NCBI RefSeq assembly: GCF_002920575.1
Contig: NZ_PQSQ01000015.1
Coordinates: 50,133-114,132, forward strand
Length of the DNA: 64,000 nt
Direction of reading: 5' to 3'
Source of the DNA: Streptomyces sp. Ru73
GTDB taxonomy: Bacteria; Actinomycetota; Actinomycetes; Streptomycetales; Streptomycetaceae
Shown: positions 9,489 to 19,584 of the stretch, piece by piece
Position numbering within the stretch: the stretch's first letter is position 1
How the letters are laid out: every line of letters starts with the position of its first letter
The notes under the pieces: model-generated
Told to the model about the DNA's origin: nothing
The model's database searches: none
What the model saw: only the letters and a program-made list of their open reading frames with translations
Translations under genes and position numbers: made by a program

Positions 9489-10832
9489 TTAGCGCTGCCC
9501 GTTTTTCGCGGTGTCCCCGAACGGAAGGTCCTTGCCCGAGAGCCGGGCGCGGATGCCGTCGCGCTCCACGGAGATGGTGCGCAGCCGTACGTCACCGGGG
9601 GTGGCCGGGAGGCGGAAGGAGAGGTCGAAGCGGTCGGCGATCTCCGGCTTGGTGAGCCCGGCGAGGCCGCCGAGGATCTTCGGGTCGATGCCGACCTTCC
9701 TCAGCAGCCAGGGGTGGTCGGCCACCACGTCGACGAGGTTGACCTTCATCAGCTTGCCGATGAAGCGGGGCGTGCCGATGAGGTCGTGCAGCTTCTGCTC
9801 GTTGTGCAGCGCGGCGTCGATGGTCGCGGGCGGGATGCCGATGCGGTCGGCGATGGCCGGCACGCCGAGCATGGCCTTGATCTTGGCCGCCTCCTGGCTG
9901 AGCCGGCGGGCCGTCTTGCGGGTGAGCTGCAGTCCCTCGCCCTTGCCGGTGCCGGGGCGGTAGACGGCGATGTCGCCGATGTCCAGCCGCATCCCGCTGA
10001 TCTCGGTGGAGATGCCGCGGTCGCCGGCCTGCCGGATGCGGGCCGTGGCGTGCATCCGCAGTTCGTGCCCGGCGATCGGCAGTCCGCCCTCGGCGCGTAC
10101 CGCGTCCGGCCCCAGCTCGCTGAACTTCACCTGTGAGGCGCCCAGTTCGCGGTTCATGTCCTCGAAGGAGAGCAGGACGTCGCCGTGCATCCGGCCGACG
10201 GTGCCGCCCTTGAGCGAGGTGGGCAGGTCGCCGTCGAGGGTGACGTCCTCCGCCGTCGCCTCGAACTTGGCGAGCGAGACCCGGTCGGCGGCGAGGTCGG
10301 GGATGGTCACCCGCACCCGGTCCAGCCGCTTGTCGGCGACCTGGGTGAGGAAGGGGAAGCCCTCGATGTCCACCTCGGGGTCGGCCGCCAGGTGCAGCGA
10401 GTCCTTGAGCTTCTCGGCCGCCTTGTTCTGCGCGTAGAGCACGGCGAACCGGTCGGCGAGACCGGCGAAGGAGGCCGCCACCAGGACGGTGGCGACCAGC
10501 TTCGCGGCGAGCGGCACGGCGGCGAACCAGCCGCGGCCGCGCCGGGACTTGCGGTGGTTGGGCGGGGACCAGGCGTCGTCGTCCTCGGTGTCCGGGCGCA
10601 GCCCGAGCCCCAGGGGGTCGTCACTGTCGTCGCGCGCGTCGAGGTGGCGGCGCGCGGGGCCCAGGTCCGGCTCGGGGTCGGCCAGCCCGGCGAGCTCCGC
10701 GTACGGGTTGACCGGCGCGAACTCGCGGGTGTCGCCGGGCCCGCCGGGGGCGGCCTCGGACGCGCGGGGCTCAGCTGCTTCCCGCGCGTCCTGGGGTGCA
10801 GGTGATGCGGATATGCGTGTGGGGGGTCGCAT
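9489..10832 (-). CDS. DUF2993 (LmeA-like) membrane-anchored protein
   Basis: 447 residues. An acidic, disordered N-terminus (about 1-95) is followed by a single membrane segment (PLAAKLVATVLVAASFAGLA, about 107-126) and a large extracytoplasmic domain of the DUF2993 type (KDSLHLAADPEVDIEGFPFL onward). In mycobacteria a DUF2993 protein, LmeA, supports lipomannan maturation in the periplasm. Streptomyces do not make the same lipoglycan set, so the substrate here is open. Tandem starts GTG (10838) and ATG (10832) are both possible. Its neighbours are two other exported proteins on the same strand, but the gaps are too wide to call an operon. Confidence 0.82.
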   Translation of the reverse strand: MRPPTRISASPAPQDAREAAEPRASEAAPGGPGDTREFAPVNPYAELAGLADPEPDLGPARRHLDARDDSDDPLGLGLRPDTEDDDAWSPPNHRKSRRGRGWFAAVPLAAKLVATVLVAASFAGLADRFAVLYAQNKAAEKLKDSLHLAADPEVDIEGFPFLTQVADKRLDRVRVTIPDLAADRVSLAKFEATAEDVTLDGDLPTSLKGGTVGRMHGDVLLSFEDMNRELGASQVKFSELGPDAVRAEGGLPIAGHELRMHATARIRQAGDRGISTEISGMRLDIGDIAVYRPGTGKGEGLQLTRKTARRLSQEAAKIKAMLGVPAIADRIGIPPATIDAALHNEQKLHDLIGTPRFIGKLMKVNLVDVVADHPWLLRKVGIDPKILGGLAGLTKPEIADRFDLSFRLPATPGDVRLRTISVERDGIRARLSGKDLPFGDTAKNGQR

Positions 10833-10901
10833 CGGCACATCCCACCATGCGTACGGCCATCGAACGCAAGTCCTACTGCCGGTAAGTGGGGATATGAACG
10901 G

Positions 10902-12707
10902 TTACTTCACCACGGTGATGCGGTCCGCCTTCGGCGGGTCCAGCGGGCCGGACGCCGAGGAGTGCGCGCCGAGGTACGCGGTGAAGGCGTCCAGGTCGGA
11001 CGGGCCGACGTACTTGTCGGTGCCCTCCTTGAACGCGGTGAAGCCGTCGCCGCCGCCCGCCAGGAACTCGTTCATCGCGACCCGGTAGGTCTTCGCCGGG
11101 TCCAGCGGCGCGCCGTTCAGCTTCACCGAGTCCGCGACGATCCGGTCGGCGCCGGACTTGGTCATGTCGAGGGTGTAGGTGAGGCCCTTCGACACCTGGA
11201 GGATCTTGGGCGAGCTCTGGTTCGGGCCGCTCACCTGCTGCTGGAGCGCGGTGAGCAGCTGCTTCCCGGTCAGCGAGACCACGTTCATCATGTTGGTGAA
11301 CGGCTGCACGGTGAACGCCTCGCCGTACGTCACCACCCCGTCGCCCTCGCTGCCCGACGCCTTGAACGCCAGGTCGGAGCGGATGCCGCCGGGGTTCATC
11401 AGGGCCAGCTGCGCGCCGCCCTCACCGCTGTCCGCCGTCGCCTCCAGCTGCGCGTCGGCGATGACGTCGCCGAGCGGCGACTCGGGGGTGCTCGCGCCGC
11501 GGCCCGCGATGTCGGCGGAGATGTGGCCGACCGGCTTGCTCGCGACCGGCGCGGCCAGCCTGTCCCAGCGCTTGATCAGCGCGGTCATGTCCGCCGCCCT
11601 GGGCTGGGTGCGGTCCACCACGTGGTTGGCCGACTTCACGGCCGTGCGCACGATGTCCTTGGTCTTCCGGTCGTACGTCAGCGTGGTGTCGGTGTAGAGC
11701 TTGCCGAAGGAGGAGGCCGAGGTGACCATCCGCGGCTGCCCGGCCGGGTCGGGGATGGTGCACGCGTACGCCTGGTGGGTGTGGCCGGTGACCAGCGCGT
11801 CGACGTCCGGCGTCACCTTCTTGGCGATCTCGGTGATCGGCCCGGATATCCCGTCGCCGGGACCGGGGCTGTCGCAGTCGTAGTTGTACGCGGTGGAGGC
11901 GGGCGCCCCGCCCTCGTGGATCAGCGCGACGACCGACTTCACGCCCTGCTTGCGCAGCACCTTGGCGTACTTGTCGATGGTCTCGGCCTCGTCGTGGAAC
12001 TTCAGGCCCTTCACGCCCTCGGCGCTGACGATGTCGGGCGTGCCCTCCAGGGTGACCCCGATGAAGCCGATCCGCACGCCGTTGTGCCGCCAGACCGTGT
12101 ACGGCTTCAGGATGGGCTTGCCGGTCTTCTCGTCGGTGACGTTCGCGGCGAGGTAGGGGTAGTCGGCGCCCCCGAAGGTCCGCCCCTTCTCGTAGCAGCC
12201 GTCCTTCGGGTGGCAGCCGCCGTTCTGCAGCCGGGCCAGCTCAGCGCGGCCCTCGTCGAACTCGTGGTTGCCGACGCTGGTGACGTCCAGCTCCAGCTTG
12301 TTCATCGCCTCCACGGTCGGCTCGTCGTGGAACAGGCCCGAGAGCAGCGGGCTCGCGCCGACCAGGTCGCCGGCCGCGGCCGTGACGGAGTACGGGTGGC
12401 CCCTGCGGGCCGTGCGCAGCGCGTTCGCCAGGTACTCGACGCCGCCGGCCTCGACCTTCTTCCGGCTGCCGTCGGCCTGCTCCTCCTCCACGGTGCCGGA
12501 CGAGCCCTGCGGCGGCTCCAGGTTGCCGTGGAAGTCATTGAACGAGAGCAGCTGCACGTCGACGGTGCGCGAGGAGTGGCCGGGCCCGCCGGGGGTGCCG
12601 GCGCCGGCGGGCAGGGCCGCCGCCGTGACGCCGGCCGCGGCGGCCAGCACCGTCGCGGCGGCCGCAAGACGGCGCCAGGGGCGGCGCCGGTGCGGAGTGA
12701 CTGACAT
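10902..12707 (-). CDS. secreted bifunctional 5'-nucleotidase / UDP-sugar hydrolase
   Basis: 601-residue UshA-family enzyme that releases nucleosides and phosphate from extracellular nucleotides. A signal peptide (RRLAAAATVLAAAAGVTAAALPAGA) is followed by a metallophosphoesterase domain with metal ligands in LLSFNDFHGN, VGNHEFDEG and VTGHTHQAY. The C-terminal substrate domain carries the diagnostic NPGGIRSDL and the YGEAFTVQPF stretch. The ATG has AAGGGGGA nine bases before it. The scavenging role fits the phosphate-related genes that follow, but no PHO box was found in front of it. Confidence 0.95.
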   Translation of the reverse strand: MSVTPHRRRPWRRLAAAATVLAAAAGVTAAALPAGAGTPGGPGHSSRTVDVQLLSFNDFHGNLEPPQGSSGTVEEEQADGSRKKVEAGGVEYLANALRTARRGHPYSVTAAAGDLVGASPLLSGLFHDEPTVEAMNKLELDVTSVGNHEFDEGRAELARLQNGGCHPKDGCYEKGRTFGGADYPYLAANVTDEKTGKPILKPYTVWRHNGVRIGFIGVTLEGTPDIVSAEGVKGLKFHDEAETIDKYAKVLRKQGVKSVVALIHEGGAPASTAYNYDCDSPGPGDGISGPITEIAKKVTPDVDALVTGHTHQAYACTIPDPAGQPRMVTSASSFGKLYTDTTLTYDRKTKDIVRTAVKSANHVVDRTQPRAADMTALIKRWDRLAAPVASKPVGHISADIAGRGASTPESPLGDVIADAQLEATADSGEGGAQLALMNPGGIRSDLAFKASGSEGDGVVTYGEAFTVQPFTNMMNVVSLTGKQLLTALQQQVSGPNQSSPKILQVSKGLTYTLDMTKSGADRIVADSVKLNGAPLDPAKTYRVAMNEFLAGGGDGFTAFKEGTDKYVGPSDLDAFTAYLGAHSSASGPLDPPKADRITVVK

Positions 12708-12909
12708 GTCTCGTCCCCCTTGTGGACTGCGGATGAGGAGTGGTGAGCGACCGGAAGCCTACGGTCAACGCGCGTAGCGCAACAGGGGCGACGGGTTAAG
12801 GGACGGTTGCGGTGCGGAGGCCGCTCACCGCCCGCCGGCGGGCCCGGCGCAGGGTGCGTGGACGACGGCGGTGGTCACCGGCCGGGCCCCGCGCCGTACC
12901 CTTCGGGGC

Positions 12910-13839
12910 ATGACTGACGCTGCACAGGGAACGGGCCGGCCCGGCCGGGGCATGCAGGTACTGGACGCGCTCACGCCGGACGTGGCCGGTGCCGTACTGG
13001 AGCTGATCGAGACGGCGGCACGGACGGACGGGCAGCCCGCCGTCTCCGAGCAGGGGCGGCTGCAGCTGCGCGGCGGCCACCGGGAGGGCGTCAAGCACCT
13101 CCTCGTCCGGGCCGAGGGCGACCGCATCGCCGGATACGGGCAGCTGGAGGGCACGGACCCGGTCGAGGCGCCCGCCGCCGAGCTGGTCGTGCACCCCGAG
13201 TTCCGCGGCCAGGGCCTGGGCCGCAAGCTCGGCAGCGCGCTGCTGGAGGAGTCCGGGCGGCGGCTGCGGCTGTGGGCGCACGGCGGCCACCCCGCCGCCC
13301 GCCACCTCGCGCAGACCCTGGGCCTGACCCTCTTCCGCGAGCTGCGGCAGATGCGCCGCCCGCTGTCCGGGCTGGACCTGCCCGAGCCGGTGCTCCCCGA
13401 GGGCGTCACCGTCCGCACCTTCCAGCCCGGCACGGACGACGCCGCCTGGCTCGCCGCCAACGCCGCGGCCTTCGCGCACCACCCCGAGCAGGGCTCGCTC
13501 ACCCAGCGTGACCTGGACGACCGCAAGGCCGAGCCGTGGTTCGACCCCAAGGGCTTCTTCCTGGCCGAGAAGGCCGGTGAGCTGGTCGGCTTCCACTGGA
13601 CGAAGAAGCACGCCGAGGAGGGCCGGGGCGAGGTCTACGTCGTCGGCGTACGGCCCGAGGCGCAGGGCGGCGGGCTCGGCAAGGCACTCACCGCGATCGG
13701 GCTGCGGCACCTGGCCGCCGAGGGCGTGCCGACGGCGATGCTCTACGTCGACGCGGACAACGTCCCGGCCGTCACCGTCTACGAGCGCCTCGGCTTCGTC
13801 ACGCACGAGACGGACCTGATGTACCGGACCGAGCTGTGA
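12910..13839 (+). CDS. mshD: mycothiol synthase MshD
   Basis: Last step of mycothiol synthesis: acetylation of Cys-GlcN-inositol with acetyl-CoA. The protein has two tandem GNAT domains, the second with the CoA loop VRPEAQGGGLGKALTAIGL and the first with VHPEFRGQGLGRKLG. The length from this ATG is 309 residues, the usual MshD length. The upstream in-frame GTG would add 13 residues of poor quality. The MshA gene for the first step is also in this window, about 6.7 kb to the right. Confidence 0.95.
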   Translation: MTDAAQGTGRPGRGMQVLDALTPDVAGAVLELIETAARTDGQPAVSEQGRLQLRGGHREGVKHLLVRAEGDRIAGYGQLEGTDPVEAPAAELVVHPEFRGQGLGRKLGSALLEESGRRLRLWAHGGHPAARHLAQTLGLTLFRELRQMRRPLSGLDLPEPVLPEGVTVRTFQPGTDDAAWLAANAAAFAHHPEQGSLTQRDLDDRKAEPWFDPKGFFLAEKAGELVGFHWTKKHAEEGRGEVYVVGVRPEAQGGGLGKALTAIGLRHLAAEGVPTAMLYVDADNVPAVTVYERLGFVTHETDLMYRTEL

Positions 13840-14117
13840 CGCACAGCGATACGCGCAGGCAAGGCTGTTGACGGTGTGTCATGAGCGGGCGGCGGGCCGA
13901 TGGGCCCGCCGCTGCGGCGCCGCCCGGCACCGGGAAATCGCCTCCGGGTAGCCCCCCGCTTGCCTGTCCGCCATGTCCGCGTTACCGGCGATTCAAACTC
14001 GCTTGCGAGCATCACTGAATGCAGCCCTCCGCGCAGCCGGCCGGTGACCGATGGCTCCGGGCCGCCCCACCGCCTCCCGACGCGCTTTCCCGCCCGGAAG
14101 CGCGGAAGAATGAGGCC

Positions 14118-16370
14118 ATGGACCAGCAGACCAGCGCCCAGGCCACGCCCCAGACGCCGTCCGCACAGGCGCAGCCCTCGGTCGGTTCGATCGCCGCGCA
14201 CCGCCCGAACACGGTCGCCGCCTCCCTGCCCGAGCTGGAACCGGACCTCGACGCCGATCTCGACGCGTACGACGTCGACGGAGCGCTGGGCGACGACGGC
14301 GAGGAGCTGCCCGCCGGCCGTTTCCTGGACCGTGAGCGCAGCTGGCTCGCGTTCAACGAACGGGTCCTGGAGCTGGCCGAGGACCCGGCCACGCCGCTGC
14401 TGGAACGCGCCAAGTTCCTGGCGATCTTCGCATCCAACCTGGACGAGTTCTTCATGGTCCGGGTCGCGGGCCTCAAGCGCCGGATCGCCACCGGGGTCGC
14501 CACCCGCTCCGCCTCCGGGCTGCAGCCCCGCGAGGTGCTGGACCTGATCTGGACCCGCTCCCGCGAGCTCATGGCCCGGCACGCCGCCTGCTACCAGCAG
14601 GACGTCGCCCCCGAGCTGGCCGGCGCCGGCATCCACCTGATCCGCTGGCCCGAGCTGACCGAGAAGGAACAGGCCCGCCTGTTCACCCTCTTCCGGCACC
14701 AGATCTTCCCCGTGCTGACCCCGCTGGCCGTGGACCCGGCGCACCCCTTCCCGTACATCTCGGGCCTCTCGCTGAACCTCGCCGTGGTGGTGCGCAACCC
14801 CGTCAGCGGCCACGACCACTTCGCCCGGGTCAAGGTCCCGCCGCTGCTCTCCCGCTTCCTGGAGGCGTCCCCGCAGCGCTACGTCCCCATAGAGGACGTC
14901 ATCGCGGCCCACCTGGAGGAGCTGTTCCCGGGCATGGAGGTGCGCGCGCACCACATGTTCCGGGTCACCCGCAACGAGGACCTGGAGGTCGAGGAGGACG
15001 ACGCGGAGAACCTCCTCAAGGCCCTGGAGAAGGAGCTGCTGCGGCGCCGCTTCGGGCCGCCGGTCCGGCTGGAGGTCGAGGAGTCCATCGACCCCGCCGT
15101 CCTGGACCTGCTCGTCCAGGAGCTGAAGATCTCCGAGGCCGAGGTCTACCCGCTGCCGGGCCCGCTGGACCTGACCGGCCTCTTCGGCATCGCGGCCCAG
15201 GACCGGCCGGAGCTGAAGTACCCCAAGTTCGTCGCCGGCACCCACCGCGACCTCGCCGAGGTCGAGTCCGCCTCCGCGCCCGACGTCTTCGCCGCGCTGC
15301 GCGCCCGCGACGTCCTGCTGCACCACCCGTACGACAGCTTCTCCACCTCCGTACAGGCCTTCCTGGAGCAGGCGGCGGCCGACCCGCACGTCCTCGCGAT
15401 CAAGCAGACGCTCTACCGCACCTCCGGCGACTCCCCGATCGTCGACGCCCTCATAGACGCGGCCGAGTCCGGCAAGCAGGTCCTCGTCCTGGTCGAGATC
15501 AAGGCCCGCTTCGACGAGCAGGCCAACATCAAGTGGGCCCGGAAGCTGGAGGAGGCCGGCTGCCACGTCGTCTACGGGCTGGTCGGCCTCAAGACGCACT
15601 GCAAGCTCTCCCTGGTCGTCCGCCAGGAAGGCGAGATGCTGCGCCGCTACTCCCACGTGGGCACCGGCAACTACCACCCCAAGACGGCCCGGCTGTACGA
15701 GGACATCGGACTGCTCACCGCCGACCCGCAGGTGGGCGCCGACCTCTCCGACCTCTTCAACCGGCTCTCCGGCTACTCCCGCCGCGAGACCTACCGGCGG
15801 CTGCTGGTCGCCCCCACCTCGCTGCGCGACGGCCTGGTCCAGCGCATCACCAAGGAGATCGCGCACCACCGCGCCGGCCACCCCGCGTACGTCCGCATCA
15901 AGGTCAACTCCATGGTGGACGAGGCCGTCGTCGACGCCCTGTACCGCGCCTCGCAGGCCGGTGTACCGGTCGACGTCTGGGTACGCGGGATCTGTGCACT
16001 GCGGCCGGGCGTGCCGGGCCTCAGCGAGAACATCCGGGTCCGCAGCGTCCTGGGCCGCTTCCTCGAGCACTCACGGGTGTTCGTCTTCGGCAACGGAGGG
16101 GAGCCGGAAGTATGGCTGGGCAGCGCGGACATGATGCACCGCAACCTCGACCGGCGGATCGAGGCGCTGGTACGGGTCACCGACCCCGGCCACCGCGCCG
16201 CGCTCAACCGCCTGCTGGAGACGGGCATGTCGGACGCCACCTCGTCGTGGCACCTCGGCCCGGACGGCAACTGGACACGGCACGCGGCCGACGCGGACGG
16301 CAGGCCGCTGCGGAACGTACAAGAAATGCTCATCGACGCCCGGAGGCGCCGGCGTGGCCTTGCGACCTGA
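14118..16370 (+). CDS. ppk: polyphosphate kinase 1
   Basis: Reversible synthesis of inorganic polyphosphate from ATP; 750 residues from this ATG, typical for PPK1. After an Ala/Gln-rich N-terminus the family core starts at [20 protein letters not shown]. The autophosphorylated histidine is His513 in [11 protein letters not shown], and the second conserved His is in [12 protein letters not shown]. The PLD-like C-terminal domains include [12 protein letters not shown]. The start was set at 14118 because GGAAGAATGAGG precedes it; the frame runs on to 14019 without a good ribosome site. It is followed by CHAD and Nudix genes in the same direction, a recurrent polyphosphate cluster. Confidence 0.97.
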   Translation: MDQQTSAQATPQTPSAQAQPSVGSIAAHRPNTVAASLPELEPDLDADLDAYDVDGALGDDGEELPAGRFLDRERSWLAFNERVLELAEDPATPLLERAKFLAIFASNLDEFFMVRVAGLKRRIATGVATRSASGLQPREVLDLIWTRSRELMARHAACYQQDVAPELAGAGIHLIRWPELTEKEQARLFTLFRHQIFPVLTPLAVDPAHPFPYISGLSLNLAVVVRNPVSGHDHFARVKVPPLLSRFLEASPQRYVPIEDVIAAHLEELFPGMEVRAHHMFRVTRNEDLEVEEDDAENLLKALEKELLRRRFGPPVRLEVEESIDPAVLDLLVQELKISEAEVYPLPGPLDLTGLFGIAAQDRPELKYPKFVAGTHRDLAEVESASAPDVFAALRARDVLLHHPYDSFSTSVQAFLEQAAADPHVLAIKQTLYRTSGDSPIVDALIDAAESGKQVLVLVEIKARFDEQANIKWARKLEEAGCHVVYGLVGLKTHCKLSLVVRQEGEMLRRYSHVGTGNYHPKTARLYEDIGLLTADPQVGADLSDLFNRLSGYSRRETYRRLLVAPTSLRDGLVQRITKEIAHHRAGHPAYVRIKVNSMVDEAVVDALYRASQAGVPVDVWVRGICALRPGVPGLSENIRVRSVLGRFLEHSRVFVFGNGGEPEVWLGSADMMHRNLDRRIEALVRVTDPGHRAALNRLLETGMSDATSSWHLGPDGNWTRHAADADGRPLRNVQEMLIDARRRRRGLAT

Positions 16371-16472
16371 CCTCTCCCCGCCCTGCGAACGGAGCCGTGC
16401 ACGCGCGGCCGCCGCGGCCGGTCCGGCCGCCGTCGCGTGCCCGGCCGCCACGGTCACCGTGAGGAGGACGGC

Positions 16473-17612
16473 ATGACGCACGGAGCGAACCGCGGCACCG
16501 CGTCCGTATCGGCACCGGCCGGCCTGCTCGGCGCGGTGCCGGGGCCCGACCGGGCCACGGCGGGCGAGGTGCTCTCCGCCTATCTGCACGAGCAGTCGAC
16601 GGCGTTCCTGCGCGCCCTGCGGCTGCACCGCGAGAGCGGCTCCGACGCGCGCAGCAGCGGAGAAGCGGCCCGTGAGCTGCGCGCGGCGGCCCGCCGGATC
16701 AGCGGCGCCCTGCACACCTTCCGGCCGCTGACCGACGAGTGCTGGGCCGACCAGCTCAGGTCCGAACTGGGCTGGCTGTCCGGCACCCTGGCCCGCGAGC
16801 ACTCCTACGCCGACCGGCTCGAACGCCTGCTGGCCGCGCTGCACCGGGTGGCCGGACCCGCCGAGCCGGCCGGCGGCACCAGAGCGCCCGAGAACGGCAC
16901 CCCGGCGCCGCGCACGCCGTCCCGCGCGGCGGCGGCCGGCGACCCCGGCCCGCGCACCGGCCGGGGTCGCGAGGAGCGGACCCGCGACCCCAAGGACCCG
17001 GCCGCCACGACCGCCGCCGGGGCCGCACGGGCCGGCGCGCTGCTGGACCGGCAGCTGACCCTCGCGCGCACCCGCGCCCACTCCGCTGCCCTCCAGGCCC
17101 TCGGCTCCTCGCGCTTCCACGCCGTCGCCGACGCGGTGGCGGTGCTCGCCTCCGAGGCCCCGCTGGACAAGAACGCCGCCGACCGGCCGGCCACCGAGGC
17201 GCTGCCCCCGCTGGCCGAGCAGGCGCACCGCCGGCTGGCCGAGGCCGTCGCCGCGCTGCCGCTGTCCCGCGCCGGGCACCCGTACAACGCCGCCGCGCTG
17301 GCCGCCGACGACCGGCACGACGCCCCCTGGCACCAGGTCCGGCTGCTGCTGCGGCACAGCAGGTACGCGCAGGAGGTCGCCGACGGCGGCGTCACCGACC
17401 TGCGGCTGGTGGAGGCGGGCCGGGCGCTGGAGCGGCACCGGGACGCGGCCGAGGCCGCCGCTGCCGCCTCCGCCGCCGCCCGCACCCCGCGCATCGCCCC
17501 GGCCACCGCCTACGCGCTCGGCGTGCTCCACGCCGACCAGCGGCACGAGGTCGAGGCCGCCCGGTACGCCTTCACCCGGGCCTGGAGGACCGTATGCCCG
17601 ACGGAACGGTGA
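16473..17612 (+). CDS. CHAD-domain protein (polyphosphate-associated)
   Basis: 379 residues. CHAD domains are helical, rich in conserved His/Arg, and bind polyphosphate granules. The stretch from EVLSAYLHEQSTAFLRALRL through DDRHDAPWHQVRLLLRHSRY matches the two four-helix halves, with the positively charged groove formed by HQVR, RHSRYAQE and similar residues. A poorly conserved Pro/Thr/Arg-rich linker occupies about 130-185. GAGGAGGAC precedes the ATG. It lies about 100 bases after ppk, so co-expression with polyphosphate kinase is likely. Confidence 0.92.
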   Translation: MTHGANRGTASVSAPAGLLGAVPGPDRATAGEVLSAYLHEQSTAFLRALRLHRESGSDARSSGEAARELRAAARRISGALHTFRPLTDECWADQLRSELGWLSGTLAREHSYADRLERLLAALHRVAGPAEPAGGTRAPENGTPAPRTPSRAAAAGDPGPRTGRGREERTRDPKDPAATTAAGAARAGALLDRQLTLARTRAHSAALQALGSSRFHAVADAVAVLASEAPLDKNAADRPATEALPPLAEQAHRRLAEAVAALPLSRAGHPYNAAALAADDRHDAPWHQVRLLLRHSRYAQEVADGGVTDLRLVEAGRALERHRDAAEAAAAASAAARTPRIAPATAYALGVLHADQRHEVEAARYAFTRAWRTVCPTER

Positions 17613-18010
17613 TCCGCGCGGCGGGCTGCGTCCTGTGGCGGCACGCGCCGGCACCGGGCGGGCTGGAGATCGCCCTGGTGCACCGGCCGAAGTACGACGA
17701 CTGGTCGCACCCGAAGGGCAAGCTGAAGCGGGGTGAGGAGGCACGCGCGGCGGCGGTCCGCGAGGTCGCCGAGGAGACCGGCATGGACTGCCGGCCGGGC
17801 CCCGAGCTGCCGTCCGCGCACTACGAGGTGAACGGCCGCCCCAAGGAGGTCCGCTACTGGGCGGCCGAGGCGTGCGGCGGCGCGTTCGCCGCCAACGACG
17901 AGGTCGACCGGGTGCGCTGGCTGCCGCCCGCCGAGGCGCGCGAGCTGCTCACCCAGGACCGGGACCGGCCGCTCGTCGACGCCCTCATGGACGCGCTGCA
18001 CACGGCCTGA
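17594..18010 (+). CDS. Nudix hydrolase (MutT-like)
   Basis: 138-residue Nudix pyrophosphohydrolase. The Nudix box is complete: GKLKRGE, then seven residues, then REVAEETGM. It starts 19 bases inside the end of the CHAD gene, with GGAGG immediately before, so the two are translationally coupled. The substrate could be an oxidised nucleotide, a dinucleoside polyphosphate or a diphosphoinositol-like molecule. The family includes MutT1 relatives, but this protein lacks the C-terminal phosphatase domain of mycobacterial MutT1. The last gene of the polyphosphate cluster, closed by a terminator. Confidence 0.93.
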   Translation: MPDGTVIRAAGCVLWRHAPAPGGLEIALVHRPKYDDWSHPKGKLKRGEEARAAAVREVAEETGMDCRPGPELPSAHYEVNGRPKEVRYWAAEACGGAFAANDEVDRVRWLPPAEARELLTQDRDRPLVDALMDALHTA

Positions 18011-18036
18011 CCTGGCTTTTTTCCGCCCTGCCGAAC

Positions 18037-18064
18037 AAGCCTCGACTGACTTGAGTCGGGGCTT
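18037..18064 (+). terminator. terminator after the ppk-CHAD-Nudix cluster
   Basis: Stem AAGCCTCGACT / AGTCGGGGCTT (11 pairs, one of them G-U) with a six-base loop, followed by GTCAATTTTCC. It begins 27 bases after the Nudix stop. Confidence 0.75.
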
Positions 18065-18148
18065 GTCAATTTTCCTTCGCGGAGCTATACCGGATGGCGA
18101 AGGGCATCGCAGTCAGCAGACAGCGTTGTGGGAAGGAGATGACCCGTG

Positions 18149-18574
18149 ATGCTCATGCGTACCGATCCGTTCCGTGAATTCGACCGGCTCACCCAGCAGC
18201 TGTTCGGTACGACGACGCGGCCGGCGACCCTGCAGATGGATGCCTACCGCGCTGACGACACCTTCGTCGTCCACTTCGACCTCCCCGGCGTCGACCCGGA
18301 GAGCATCGCCCTGGACGTCGAGCGCAACGTCCTCACCGTCCGTGCCGAGCGCCGTTCGCCCGCGCCCGAGAACGCCGAGCTGATCGCGGCGGAGCGCACC
18401 ACCGGTACGTTCAGCCGCCAGCTCTTCCTGGGCGACAGCCTGGACACCGAGCGCATCGACGCCTCGTACGACAACGGCGTCCTCACCCTGCGCATCCCGG
18501 TCGCGGAGCAGGCCAAGCCGCGCCGCATCGAGATCAGCGGCGGCAAGGGCGAACCGAAGCAGATCCAGGGCTGA
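18149..18574 (+). CDS. Hsp20 small heat-shock protein
   Basis: 141-residue ATP-independent holdase. The N-terminus [18 protein letters not shown] is the typical actinobacterial Hsp20 start, and an alpha-crystallin domain (about 28-125) contains [20 protein letters not shown] and [13 protein letters not shown]. The last residues, IQG, are short compared with the usual IxI/V tail. GGAAGGAG lies 10 bases before this ATG; an adjacent GTG at 18146 is equally possible. No HAIR or CIRCE element was recognised in front, so its heat control cannot be read here. Confidence 0.92.
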   Translation: MLMRTDPFREFDRLTQQLFGTTTRPATLQMDAYRADDTFVVHFDLPGVDPESIALDVERNVLTVRAERRSPAPENAELIAAERTTGTFSRQLFLGDSLDTERIDASYDNGVLTLRIPVAEQAKPRRIEISGGKGEPKQIQG

Positions 18575-18578
18575 GCCC

Positions 18579-19406
18579 TCAGGCCGCGCCGCGCGGCGCC
18601 AGCGCCGTCCAGCGGACGGTGACCTCACCCAGGCGCCAGCGGCGCGGCCCGTCGGCCAGCGGCCAGCCGGCGTCCCGCAGCGCCTGGACCGACCGGATCC
18701 AGCGCTGCCGGGCGCCGAGCGCGCCGTACGGCGCCGCGGCCGCCCAGGCGCGGTCGAAGTCCCGCAGGAAGGCGTGCACCGGCTCGCCCGGCACATTCCG
18801 GTGGATCAGCGCCTTGGGCAGGCGTTCCGCCAGGTCGGAAGGGGTTTCCAGGGAGCCGAGCCGGGCCGCGAAGGTGACCGTGCGGGGCCCCTCGGGGCCG
18901 AGCGCGACCCAGACGTGCCGGCGCCCGATCTCGTCGCAGGTGCCCTCCACCAGCAGCCCGCCCGGCGCCAGCCGCGCGCACAGCCGCGCCCAGACCCCGG
19001 CGACCTCCGCCTCGTCGTACTGCCGCAGCACGTTCGCCGCGCGGATCAGCGCGGGGGCGCGGCCGGGGGCGCCCGGCAGCGGCACCTCGAAGCCGCCGTG
19101 CAGGAAGACCAGCCCGTCCCGCTCGTACGGCCGCGCCGCCACGACCCGCTCCGGATCGATCTCGACGCCCACCACCTGCGCACCCCCGTGCGCCGTCCGC
19201 AGCCGCCCCAGCAGCTCGACCGCGGTCCAGGGCGCGGCCCCGTACCCGAGGTCGACGGCGACCGGGTCGGCGGTGCGGCGCAGCTGCGGGCCGTGCGCGG
19301 CGGCGATCCAGCGGTCCATGCGGCGCAGCCGGTTGGGGTTGGTGGTCCCGCGGGTGGCGTTCCCCACCGGGCGTGCGGAAGGGGGCGGGGAGGAGCTGCG
19401 GGCCAT
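18579..19406 (-). CDS. class I SAM-dependent methyltransferase-like protein
   Basis: 275 residues with a Rossmann methyltransferase motif I ([21 protein letters not shown]) and a motif II acidic residue in [11 protein letters not shown]. The region [21 protein letters not shown] and the post-motif [11 protein letters not shown] continue the fold. No target-recognition domain is visible, so the substrate is unknown. The gene is convergent with hsp20 (5 bases between stops) and divergent from mshA. Conserved synteny next to mshA in Streptomyces is expected from memory, which may hint at a housekeeping role. Confidence 0.82.
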   Translation of the reverse strand: MARSSSPPPSARPVGNATRGTTNPNRLRRMDRWIAAAHGPQLRRTADPVAVDLGYGAAPWTAVELLGRLRTAHGGAQVVGVEIDPERVVAARPYERDGLVFLHGGFEVPLPGAPGRAPALIRAANVLRQYDEAEVAGVWARLCARLAPGGLLVEGTCDEIGRRHVWVALGPEGPRTVTFAARLGSLETPSDLAERLPKALIHRNVPGEPVHAFLRDFDRAWAAAAPYGALGARQRWIRSVQALRDAGWPLADGPRRWRLGEVTVRWTALAPRGAA

Positions 19407-19584
19407 GACAAGACTTTATGCGCTGTACGCCGGGCGGCCGGGCGGCCGACCGGCGAGGGTCACGCTTTGGCAAAGAGGGCGGGCTCCGGGGCCCGGCGGG
19501 AAATGGCTCGGCCGCTTCCGTTGTTGGGCGGTTGAGAGGTGTTTTTGCGCCGGATTTCTGCCGGATTTTGGGAGGGAGCTCGCA

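Noticed and set aside
6380..9655. Very long plus-strand open frame (over 1000 codons) across the kinase and FG-GAP genes
   Set aside because: It is out of frame with the clear histidine kinase and antisense to the FG-GAP gene, has an Arg/Gly/Pro-rich composition, and is explained by high G+C suppressing stop codons.
13960..14017. PHO box in front of ppk
   Set aside because: GTTACCGGCGATTCAAACTC has some resemblance to tandem PHO units, and ppk is a known PhoP target elsewhere, but the match to the 11-nt unit is too poor to call.
13779..16070. 763-codon minus-strand frame opposite ppk
   Set aside because: It is the antisense shadow of the polyphosphate kinase gene, with no ribosome site and a composition typical of such shadows.
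16739..17593. N-terminal extension of the Nudix gene into the CHAD region
   Set aside because: The extension is a shadow of the CHAD gene (Arg/Pro-rich); the ATG at 17594 with GGAGG before it starts the conserved Nudix domain.
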